64,000 nt of DNA, taken from the NCBI GenBank assembly GCA_003117195.1, contig BDSI01000145.1:232122-296121 (forward strand), given 5' to 3'. Source of the stretch: Eudorina sp. 2006-703-Eu-15 (lineage: Eukaryota > Chlorophyta > Chlorophyceae > Chlamydomonadales > Volvocaceae). A program made the translations under genes and the position numbers. The notes under the pieces were generated by a model that searched no databases, was not told where the DNA came from, and saw nothing but the letters and a program-made list of their open reading frames with translations. Shown piece by piece: positions 47,738-59,496 of this stretch (positions are counted from its first letter, which is position 1; the number at the start of each line of letters is the position of its first letter).

Positions 47738-50700
47738 ATGAGACGAAGCCGCGGCGGGCCATGGCCGCCGCGGGGACACCGTGTCCCCGGTCACGTGGGG
47801 GCAGCGGCTGCTGTGATCTCCGCAGCCCTGCTACTTCTGCCCATGTGGGTCGGGGTTTTTGGGGATCCGGTGCTGCCACGTGGTGACCGCGAGTCTGGGC
47901 TCTTGTACGACAAGGCCAGCCCGCTCGGCGGCGGGGGCAACGCAGCGTACAACACCAGCAAGCCAGCGGATGTCGTGGACTTGGCTGCTACAAGCACGAC
48001 ACCAAGCTCATGGCTGGACGACGTCCCGGCCATCTCTGAGGTTCACGACGACAATGGAGCCTCGGTACCGCCGCCGCAGTACGCGGTCGGTCAACTTGCA
48101 CCCCTGGCCCTGCCACTACCTGCCACGTACTCTCTTCCCGCGCCATCTGTGAGCTTGCCATCAGGCTCACAGCCGCCTCCCTCGCCGCCTCAATCCACAT
48201 CACCATCCACACCTCCATTGCCGACATTACCGCCGTCATGGCCGTCGCCATTGCCCTGGTCACCACCACCGTCACTGCCACCGTCACCTTCACCGCCAAC
48301 CCCACCGACTTCACCGCCCAGCCCAACCCCACCGACTTCACCACCACCACCATCACCACCATCACCGCAACCACCACCACCTTCGCCACCATCACCACCA
48401 CCATTACCGCAACCATCGCTGCCGCCATCACCGCCAATATCATCACCACCATCACAACCACCAATACCACCACCATCACCTTCACCGCCGAGCCCAACCC
48501 CACCGCCTTCACCACCACCGCCACCATCGCCGTCCCCATCGCCGTCCCCATCGCTGTCACCACCACCTTCACCACCTTCATCACCCAGCCCAACCCCACC
48601 GTCATCATCACCACCATCACCACCATCACCACCGCCTTCACCACCGCCATCATCACCATCGCCACCGCCGCCACCCGTACCAAGACCACCACCACTACCA
48701 CTACCACCGCCACCATCTTCATCACCGCTGCCCCCGTCGTCATTGCCCCGTTCATCATCGCCGCCCTCCCCGTCACCACCTTCACCACTGTCACCTCCAC
48801 CGTCCCCACCGCCCTCCCCAACCCCACCATCCCCAACACCTCCCTCGCCTCCCCAGTCGCCAAACCGTCCGGCCTCTGCAGCCGATGATTTACCATCTTC
48901 ACTGCCCACCCCATCCGACGTGCCGCCCTCCAACGTCCTTACGCCGCCTCGGACCCGAGGTGCCCCTCCACCCAAGCCACCGCCACCCAAACCGCCACCG
49001 GGCGTTCCACGAGGGCCGTCCCCTCCTCGGCCGCCACGGCCCCCGCCGCCTTCACCCCCATCTCCCCCTCCGCCCGCGCCCCCCCGTCCTCCAGCTCCCT
49101 CTCCACCCCGCCGGCCGCCCTCACCTCGGCCCCCACGACCACCGCCAGCGACGCGCTTCTACACGTTTCCGCCTGCGCCTCGCCAAACAGCAGGTTCCCC
49201 TCCTGAGCCGTCCCCTGTCCCGTCCCCTCCGCCATCCCCTGCGCCGTCTCCTCAGCCGTCCCCTCCGCCGTCCCCTGCGCCGTCCTCTGCGCCGTCCCCT
49301 ACGCCGTCACACAGCACGACGCCCTTCCCGCAGCCAGTGCGGCCCTCACCCAAACGTCCTTTCCCACCGCAGCCCGGATCCTCGCCGCCACCCCCGCCGC
49401 AGCCCGCTGCAGCCCCGCCGCCATCCCCTCACCCACCGTTACCTCAACCCGGGCTCCCCGAAGACTCCTCACCCGTGCCATTGGAGCCGCCCACCAGTCC
49501 GCAGTTCCCGCCGCTGGGTCCCTCGCCCCCGCCTGCGCCGCCCTCCCCCCGCGGCCCGTCCCCTGACGTCCTCAAGTACGGGCAGTACACCGTGATCGGC
49601 CTTGGTATGATCGTTGCCATACACATGGTCCAGATCCCGGGCACGGACAAGTACCTGTTCTTGGAGCGGCCCTCCGGCTACCACCCGGACCGCACCAAGT
49701 CGGTGGCGGGGTTCTTCGACGTCCCCTCCCGCAACTTCACCCACGTGGTGTCGCCGGATGCCGTGTTCTGCTCGGGCCACACGTTGCTGGAGACCGGCGA
49801 TGTGCTGGTGGTGGGCGGCCACCTCGCGAGCTCGGACTACACGGACGGCATCCGCTCGGTGCGCGTCTTCGACAGGACTTGCACCGATCTCAGCCTGACA
49901 ACGGTGCGGAACCTTAACTGGAGGCGATGGTGGGTGCAATGACTCGCTAGCAGCTAGACAGGCGATGGTGGGTGTAATGACTCGCTAGCAGCTAGACAGG
50001 CGATGGTGGGTGCAATGTTCTGCTGGCATGTAGCTAGAGACGCAATAGAGCAGGTGTTTTGGGCAGGCTAGTCAGCGGCATCGGTGGCTCGCATCCATGT
50101 ACCGGCTCCCTGCACGCTGTCGCCGGGGTGTATCTTGGGTTTTGCCGTCTTCGTTATCCCCTCCATTCCCTTCCCTGAAGCATGCTTAATCACCGCGCCG
50201 CAACCCCACTCCGTCGCGCATTTCCCAAACACCCTCAGCACCGTGCGCTCATGCCTGCCGTACGTGTCTTCCCGGTCGTACTGCCTCCCGCCGGTTGTCA
50301 CTGTTGCGCTTGGCTGCAGCGCGGCCACGCCGACAGTCGGTGGAAAATGATACGCGTCCTTGCACCGTCTCATTTTCCACTGTCATGCAGGCACCTCACC
50401 ACCTAAGTTATTTCTGGGTGTGCCGGGGTTTCTTTCTGGGTTTAGGTTTTCCTAAACCCTCCCCCAACCCCGACCCCAAACCAGCGCAGGTACCCGACCG
50501 CCACTCTGCTCCCCAGCGGCAAGGTGCTGGTGATGGGCGGCACGCAGGGTGCAACTGCTGGTACGGCAAATAACCCTTTCTGGGAGCTGTACGATCCGAA
50601 ATACAATTCCATAAAGCAATATCCGATGCGCCTGCAGTATCTGGAGGACGCCAAGCAGGTGCGGATATGCGGCACCTTCGAGGCGTTGCCTGGCCCACAC

Positions 50701-53084
50701 GTTTATATTTGTTGGACAGGGCCCCTTGCTTGCTCTGGGTGTAGGGTGAGGGCGGGGGTGACTTTCTCCTCGACTAGACCAGAGCATAGCTCCAGACCCC
50801 TATATGGGGCCGCTGGCTTATCCGGGACCTATCCGGACGTGATCGCTGGAGGCAAGCATAGGGCCCCATCAAGCCCCTTGTTACCGTGCGTGGGGCTTAG
50901 GGTATGTAAGTAGCTGCGCTTGGCCAGCGCCATGCCGTCCCTTGTATGGATCGCTACTTATATCCACTTCCGCACGATACACACACATATATATATATAA
51001 TATACAGATGTGCACATAAACAAACAAACGAAGGTGCGCACGAAACACACGGCGAGCAGGCCCTCCTGTATGTGGCGGAGATTTGTGCGGCGCCGTGCAT
51101 GCGTGCATGCACGCAGGTGTACTACCCCTTCAACTTCGTGCTGCCCTCCGGGCTGCTCTTCACCTTCTGCGGCCGGACCGGTTGGATCGTCAACACCTCG
51201 TCCAACACCTGGGGCCAAGCGGTGCCCAAGTTGAGGGCGTACGGCAACACTCAATATCCGTACACAGGGACCAGCGTGCTCTTAGGGCTGTACCCCGACC
51301 GGGCATATCAGGTGGGCTGCGGGGTTAAGGGGGGAGTGCGATCGGGTTGGTATACGCGAGGGATCAATCGCAGAACGAAACCGAGGGTGGGAGGATGGGT
51401 AAGGTTGTGGGGTTTGGGGTTGGCGGTCGGGGTTTGGGGTTTGGGGTGGTGGTCGGGGTGGTGGCACAGCCACGCAGACACGGAATCGACCTCATTTTCG
51501 TCTGTCTGACCGGGACCTGCAGGGCGGGCTGCAGACAATCATGCCTGCCTCTGACTGACTGACTGACTGACTGACTGACTGACTGACTGACTGACTGACT
51601 GACTGACTGACTGACTGACTGACTGACTGACTGACTGACTGACTGACTGACCGACCGGTGGGTTGGCGACGCCCTCCATTCGGGACCGCTCTATTCGGAC
51701 GGCGCCTTGGTTCGGTGGCCGACCGGCCATGATATTCGCCGACATGCATGTACGGCATATGCCATCCGCCTCCATGACCTGCCGCGGTGGCCACCCACCC
51801 CGGCCTTCCTAACCCCTACGTTACCCTCCGCAGCATGTATGTCCGCACAGTAATGCCCCGTGTTCCTGGCTTGTGCCGTACGTTTACCCACTGTACGCAT
51901 GTCACACTACTGCACAGACGGAGATACTGGTCATTGGGGGGCAGAGCGAAGCGGCTTCGAAGAACATCAACACAACCGCCAGTCGGACCGTCAGCCGGCT
52001 CAAGCTGACGTGGAATGGTGATTCCGCGGGCACATACACATTTGACGGGTGGGCCGAGGAGCAGCTAAGCATGGGGCGCGTGATGCCGGATGCCGTACTG
52101 CTGCCCAACGGAAAGGTCGTTATTCTCAACGGTGCAAACGTGAGTGTGGGCCAGCTGACGACGTCCGTGGCTACATGCATGCTCCCGAGTTGCCACCGTT
52201 CTCAGTCATTACTTGTATCAGCAGGGCGTCAGCAAATATATCATGTTTTACGTGGAATTGTCGTCGGGCATTATTGATTGCTTGCCTGCTTCATCTATCG
52301 GCCTTTAGAGCCACAAGGATGTATAGACATGTATATAACTGCTTGTTTCGTTCATCACAATCTCTGCAGACCGGCCTTGCCGGCGATGGCGCCTCTGGAG
52401 GCATCAATCGCGCCAACCTGCCGATGCTGTACGCCGAGCTGTACGACCCGGACAAGCCGTACGGTCAGCGTATCAGTCAGCTTGGCTGGACCCAGATCGC
52501 ACGCATGTACCACTCAACCGCCTGCCTAACCACCAACGGAACTATCCTTGTGGCGGGCTGCGACCGCTGTTACCGGTACACCGTACGACAAGGCTGGTCG
52601 ATCTCGCCATCTCCCACCAACGGTGCTGAGTATCGCGTGGAGATTTTCTCGCCGCCGTACGTACGTCTTCATGGACCCGCAAAAACCCGCCATAACGTCG
52701 GTGGCCAGTACAACCATGGGGTACGGCATGCAATTTCGGGTATCGTATAAGTTCCCGGAAAACAACAGCAGCGACGGGAGCACTATCTCCGGCAACAGCG
52801 GCAGTCCCCAACGCGCCGCCGTCATCAGCCGCGCCGTCCTGGTGGCGCCGTGCAGCTGCACGCACTCGTTCAACATGCACCAACGGCTGGTGGGACTGCG
52901 CATATGGGCGGACGATGCAGCCGCCGGCGCCCTGACGCTGCTGGGGCCCCCCGACATGAACGTCGCGCCGCCGGGCATGTACATGCTGTTCCTGCTCGCC
53001 GGCGACGTCTACTCGCGGGCCGCCTGGGTCACGCTCCGACGTTCCGTCGCGGCGTCGTCACCGCCGCTGGTTGCCAGGGGGTAG
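47738..53084 (+). CDS. Secreted glyoxal oxidase-like radical copper oxidase with HRGP domain; apparent 4-bp frameshift
   Basis: Five plus-strand exons: 47738-49929, 50490-50658, 51117-51311, 51918-52139 and 52370-53084. Residues 1-37 ([26 protein letters not shown]) form a signal peptide. About residues 145-605 are (S)PPPSPP-type proline-rich sequence, expected to be hydroxyproline-rich and glycosylated. The catalytic part follows: [11 protein letters not shown] (Cys of the Cys-Tyr cofactor), RRWYPTATLL (its Tyr), kelch-like LVMGG/LVIGG/VILNG strands, RMYHSTA (axial Tyr and His), and a DUF1929-like C-terminal domain with [10 protein letters not shown] (copper His). All copper/radical ligands of glyoxal and galactose oxidases are therefore represented; such enzymes oxidise aldehydes or alcohols to give H2O2, here probably in the cell wall or matrix. 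The frame breaks after EIFSPPY, where GTAC is duplicated (52657-52664). Read literally, the product stops at 52750 and lacks the C-terminal domain; ignoring four bases, it is about 1,162 aa. This could be a pseudogene or an assembly error. Confidence 0.9.
48160..49560 (+). repeat. Proline-rich (HRGP) coding repeat in glyoxal oxidase exon 1
   Basis: About 460 codons of P/S-rich sequence. The first half (to about 48890) is written mostly with CCA and TCA codons in a near-microsatellite (CCACCATCA)n. The second half uses mixed CCC/CCG/CCT and TCC, and adds Arg, Lys and Ala. The other frames of the first half read as Thr/Ile-rich and are artefacts. Confidence 0.85.
49924..50035. repeat. 38-bp repeat triplicating the exon 1 splice donor
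   Basis: Three copies start at 49924, 49962 and 50000, each beginning GCGATGGTGGGTG; copies one and two continue CAATGACTCGCTAGCAGCTA or its TAATGACT variant. The real donor (GCGATG/GTGGGT, GT at 49930-49931) is in copy one, and copies two and three hold the same potential donor. Confidence 0.88.
51554..51651. repeat. (GACT)n microsatellite in glyoxal oxidase intron
   Basis: About 24 perfect copies of GACT between 51554 and 51651, inside the intron 51312-51917. It reads as SVSQSVSQ on the other strand. Confidence 0.95.
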
Positions 53085-55917
53085 CTAGGGGGTAGCTAGG
53101 ACGCGGTAGGGGGTAGATGCGGTACGGGGGTAGATGCGGTACGGGGGTAGCTAGGACGCGGTAGGGGGTAGATGCGGTACGGGGGTAGATGCGGTACGGG
53201 GGTAGCTAGGATGCGGTGGGGGGTAGCGCGGCCTGCTCGAGCTTTCCCGTGTCGAGAAAGAGCGGCCAGAGCGGCCCGCTTGGACGACTCCCTCGGACTC
53301 CGTCCCTCGCGAAGGGTAGCGAAAGAGAGGTCGAACGAAGAGGCACTATGTATGTAGCGAAAGATAACGAAGAGAATCGCAGGCGAAGGGCGAGGGGCCG
53401 CGATGCCCAGTTGGGCTCGCTCTCTTGGGGGAGCTTATGGGGCGGGGCGGGCCGGGCCGGGTGTGTACACGTGAGGCCGCTGCAAGCTGGCCATGCCTGG
53501 ATGGGATAGATCACTCGGCGGGTAGCTGGTGAATTCTTGGAAGGACGTGTCATCCATCCAGGGTGAAGGATGCCAGTGGGGAGACGGATGTGATGTGCGG
53601 CGGGTCCAGGGGTCAAGTGAGGGAGATAGATGCATACATTTAGCGGGAGCTAGCGATTGATAGTATCGTATCATCCTGATGAACTCATCGTACGTATGTG
53701 GACGAGCCTGTTTGTGGGTCGGTCGGTCGGTCGGCGGGAACCGTACTTCATATGGACCGCAAGCAACAGACCGCCCCACAACGGAGGTGGACCGTGAGCA
53801 CTGCCGCCGCACGCGTAAGACAGGCTGGCAGGCTGGCGCGCCCGCTGCTCTGATTGTGGGCGCGGGAGAGCGAGCGAACATGCAGCGAATGCATGCGAAC
53901 ATGCATGCGTGCGGGGTTCTGCGCGGCGCAGGAAGGAGCGAGAAGGCGATCGATGCGATGTCGCTGAAAGTGTGCGTGTGCGCCGCAGCAATAACGAACG
54001 GTGGAAGCAGTGGCTAGAAGAACGAAGTGCCCGCTGTAGCTACTATAGTGGTGTCGTCGGGGATGACTACAGTAGTTTTGCCCGCCCGTCCGCCCGCCCG
54101 CCCGCCTGCAATGATAACTGGCCCAAGAGACCCAGACCGCAAGACAGATACGTACGGGGACGACCGCCCCGAGCTAGCGCGGCCTACATGGGCCAAGCAC
54201 TGTACTGACGGATCCGAAGAGGTGGTACCTACCGGCGGATGGATGGCGGTCGGTGCACGGGCAGCAGCACACGTAGCCGTGTCTAGAGGCTAGGTAAGAA
54301 TGCGAGGCGGCCGGGGGTTTAGGGCGGGCGTAGAAGGGCGGCTGCAGGCGTTTGCTTGTGTATTTGCATGTTCCCAAGCGACCTCGCTCCAACTGCTCAT
54401 GCCTGCATGCCTGCATGGGTGAACCGCAGCAGTGCAGTGATGTATGCAGCAGGTAGGGCAGCACGCTCGCATGGGCAGATGCTGCTGCTCGCTGCTGCCG
54501 GTAAGGCCTTGTTTGCTCGCACACGGCAGGCCGCATTCGTGACGCGAAGTAGCTGTAGCGGCAGCTGCAACAGTATGTAGCTGAGGCGTTGAGTAGGCCA
54601 TACCCAAATTGCAGGACCGAACGTTGGGCTAGCTGCCGTCTGCCTGCCTGCCTGGTTCGTTGGTTGGTTGGTTGGAGAGTTTCGGCATTACGTACCGTAC
54701 GCACTTTACTGCATGGCGGGCGGGGTTGCAGGCATGTCATGCAAAAACACAACATATATACAAACATAATGGGAGTACTTTTGTTTCGTTGGCAGCCCGT
54801 ACGTTGCGCTGTCGTCTAGGATGGTACGAGGGATCGGATATATACCTCGCTGCCGCGCAAGTAGGTAGCTAGGTAGGTGGGCGCGCAGATAGAGAGAGAT
54901 GCGGGCGGTTCCAATCTTGAAGGATGCGTGCCGTCCGTCGTCCGTGTATGTCTTGAGGCTTTGGAAGAGGCGCGCGGGTCTCGCGGGCCGTTCGTTGGAT
55001 AACCGATGACCGATGATGGGTTGATGCTTGATCGATCGATGGTGAGGCGAGCGAGGACGAGTAGTAATGCCGGCCCTGACGGCCCCGGCCTGCTGCCGGT
55101 TGGTTGGCACAGCGCCGGACAGCCCAGGCCGGCTCAGGCCTGCTGCGTGGATAGGTGCGTGGTCGGGTGACCAGCTGCCAACTTGCTTGCTAGTCGTCTT
55201 GCTCGCCAACACTCGTCGTCGATCGCCTGCGAACCGGTCTATCAGCACGCGGTACGGTCGGCGCCGTTGAGTCGTGACGTCTCAAACTAAACGGCGGTGT
55301 AGTTGGATGGGTTGGATGGGTGCGTTGGTCGCAGTCATTGATGTGCGTGGCTACGTAAGTGCGGATGGAGCGTCAACGTCATTCTTTCATAGCTAGCTGA
55401 TGACTCTAGCTAGTTAGCTAGTTGAAATGGTTCACTCGCAGGGCCGGGTGGACGGACGCACGGACGGACGGACGCATCCGCGGGGGCAGCAGCAGGTGGG
55501 TGAATGGCGGGCGACATTGCAACGGCGGGCGAGTGAATGCAGCGAAGTTGGCCGCGGACATTGGCATGGAGATGTCAAATTCTCCGAGTCTTAAGATGAT
55601 GACTGCTTATTCCTGGTGGTGCGCGGTGCGTGGTGCGTGGACTGATTCGTGCGTGCATGTATGCGTACCTGCGTGGCGCGCTAGCTGCCGGCTCGTCGTG
55701 GCAGCCGTCAGATATGTACTGTTCCCCATGATTAGTTGGGTTGGGCTGGGTCGAGGTGATGTGAGGGATGTGAGGCAGAATGGCAGATGAAGTTGGGGTA
55801 GGTACGTAGGGTAATGTTGGGATGTGCTCCATTTCATTCTGCTGTGTTGCAGTAGTGGGCTCCTCCGTACGTACTGTATGTGTTGGTATCGATCCACGCA
55901 CCGAGATGGTGGTGCAC

Positions 55918-56690
<773 letters not shown>

Positions 56691-57048
56691 GTGTGTAAAA
56701 GATACCGTAACGGAGCCGCGAGAAGCGAAGTCCAGCGTAACACGCGATGTAGGCGACGGAAGTAAAGCCCCCCGCAAGAGGGGGGGCGGGGATGTTGTGC
56801 ATGATCAATCGCATATCGCAATTCTGGCGGGCGCTGTGAAGCGATTGTGAAGCGACACACGTAGGCTGACGCCGACCTTGCCACGGCGGGATTGTGTTTA
56901 GGGCACGCCGCCGCGGGGAGCAGATGGAAGGAACCTACGGGGCTCGGGGGCACGCACGGGCACGCACGGGCGCGTGTGTGGAGAGAGATAGAGAAGACGG
57001 ACCCCCGTACGGTTGATGCCAGGGCCAGACATACCGTACAAGAAGCAC

Positions 57049-57050
57049 GG

Positions 57051-57110
<60 letters not shown>

Positions 57111-57112
57111 CA
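57049..57112. repeat. (GGCA)n microsatellite
   Basis: About sixteen copies of GGCA, giving spurious AGRQ/ACLP reading frames on the two strands. Confidence 0.93.
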
Positions 57113-59269
57113 CGCAAACCTGTTTCGTGGAGCTCCCTCCGAGAGCTGTGGTCACTAAAGATGTGTGCGAGCGAACCTTGAGGCATGTTGTAATAATGGT
57201 AGGACTGGTTCATTATGCTGTGGAGGGGTCATCAGGGGTGTGTCTGTGTGTGGGAGGTGTGTGGCATGCCAACGTGCTTACCGGCGGACGTTGTGTTCGT
57301 TGATTTGGTGGGGTCCTAGAGAGGGAACGGACGAACGTGTGTCCGTCTCTGCGCGCGTTCATTATTTTGCCACTCACCAGTTAGCTAGCTACCTCCATCC
57401 GATGCGATTGTGCGTACGTACGTTCGTCTCGGTGCATGCACGTGGCCCCCGTGTGCCGATCGCGGGGCGCACAAGCGAGCGTGTTCGCAACGCGTGGGAC
57501 GTTATGGGCGGGACCTGCTGCTGGGCGCACATCCCTGGGCCCGCCAGCACCGGACGTGCTGCCGCTGCTGCAGTGTCAGACCCCCTCTGCCATCCATCCC
57601 CTTGTACACATCCATCCAATGAGTGAATGAGTGCGCGCGCCTCCCTGCGATCGACCCGGATCGTGCGTCAGTGTTGGCTAGGTGCTGCTGGCAGCAAGCT
57701 GGGCGCTGGCAGGCTGCATAGGTGCTACCGCACAAGCAGGCTTACTTTGGGCCGCGACGCGCACCCGCCGTACATGGAACGCACGAACACGCACGTGGGC
57801 TTATCATTAGTTAAGATTAAGACACACAAGGGGCCGAGCAATGGGACGATGAGACCAACCCGGCGCACCATACCTGGCCCCGCTGGGGCGCCGAAGTGCA
57901 TCTACGGTGCGCGTGTTATCGCACCACGGTCCCCACAGCACCCTTCCGTGGGAACCGTGCCGTTGTTTGCAGGTACGTAGCTGGTGTGGCGGCCAATTGA
58001 TGCGGACATGCTGGATTCCACCCACGGAATCGAGAGTTCACGCGGGACGGCTCGCATTTTGGTTTCGGTGCATCCGAGCGGACACGGGTCGGTCGGTCGC
58101 GGGTTGCGATGGAGGAAATTCGCAACCCTGCTGCAATAATCGCACCCCATACGGCAGGCTCGCTTCACGACATCACGAATCGCAGTACAGTAAGGGCATC
58201 ATCCATGCTCGGAATGGAACCACGCACGCACCACACACAAATGGGGTATTGCTATGCAGAAGTACATACGTTCTCGTAGCCGAAAACGGCCAAGCGAGCC
58301 GTTGGACGGATGACCCGCGGGGCTCCGTCAGTCAAAAGCTTTGAACGGCGAATCAAAGTGCGGATGCGGCCGATCAACTTGGTGGGGGTGCCTCCGGCCT
58401 TCATCCTTTGAAAGCGGGCAGAAGCCTGTTTGATTCCGTACGTACCGTACCTGGGGATCGATTGTTGTTGTCGAGTCGCGAAGAAGTTGGCCCAGGTAGG
58501 GGCGGGCGCTGGCTTATAGTCTGTTAGGGACGGTGGTGGAACCCTGTGGAACCTCAATGTGCACGGGCTGGAACACTAATATATGTGTTCCTAATATTAT
58601 TTCATATCATTTATGACAAAAATATTAACAAAGGCCCCGGTTCCACGGGTGGTTCCGTGCTCAGCAAGTAACAAACTTCCTCACCCACAACCAGACAACA
58701 ACCCTTTTGATAGCATTATAAGTTACTATGCATAGAGTAACATGATTGCGGCGGAGCACACTCGAGTGCAAACAATGCTGGGTCGGCCGTCCAACATTGC
58801 TGGTTTGCTGCGCTCTGCCGCATTGCAAGAGTGCATTCACTCAACGCATTCCACATTAAGATAATTGTAATTGTATTAAATTATTGGGAGTCATTGCGGC
58901 TTTATCCGAAGGGTCTCTTTAAATTGACAGACAGGGAAATGCCTCACAGCAACCAGGGAAATGCCCCACAGCAAAATAAGTTATGAACACACGAGACTTA
59001 CATAGTCAAGTGCGGCAGCAGCTGAACAGACCTTCGTCCTGTGTGCGTGACGCCCCCGAATGAAGTGTCGGTCCCCGATCCGTCGCTCAATCCCCTCACG
59101 ACGACCAGCTTTCCGAACGGGCTTGCACACGGCGCACTTCTGATCGCGGTATGTCAAAGTTCCTTCGTAACAGTGCTGTTAGGCTGGGCAACCCTGCGCT
59201 GGGATATTCAAGACCTGTCGTACGGACGAAGACCGCTTGAAGCGCCAAACACCATGCACACGGAAAGCC

Positions 59270-59496
59270 CGCTGCCTTCTCCCACCAAGTACTACACTGG
59301 TACTTGCGCGCAGAGCCTGTTCCAGCAGGCGGCTACGGTTGCTAGCGCCCTCTCCCACCAGCTGCCCTCGCATGCTGCCCTCGCTCTCCCACCATTTGCT
59401 ACACTGTTTTTTGCGCAACACCCGTTCGCAGCAGTTGGGTACGAATGTTGCGCGCCCTCTCCCATTACCTGTTCGACCACGCTTCAACTGCAACTG
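59270..59496. repeat. Diverged repeats flanking the satellite array
   Basis: Several degenerate copies of CTCTCCCACCA, CTACACTG and TTTTGCGCGCA-like strings (near 59277, 59347, 59390 and 59450) lead into the first clean satellite unit at 59497. They look like an older related repeat or a decayed array edge. Confidence 0.5.

Noticed and set aside
48238..48888. Thr/Ile-rich 216-codon frame
   Set aside because: It is the shifted frame of the CCA/TCA-rich HRGP coding block.
58252..58557. Possible first exon of a minus-strand gene ending at a GTATGT donor
   Set aside because: No downstream exon in phase and no family similarity could be found.
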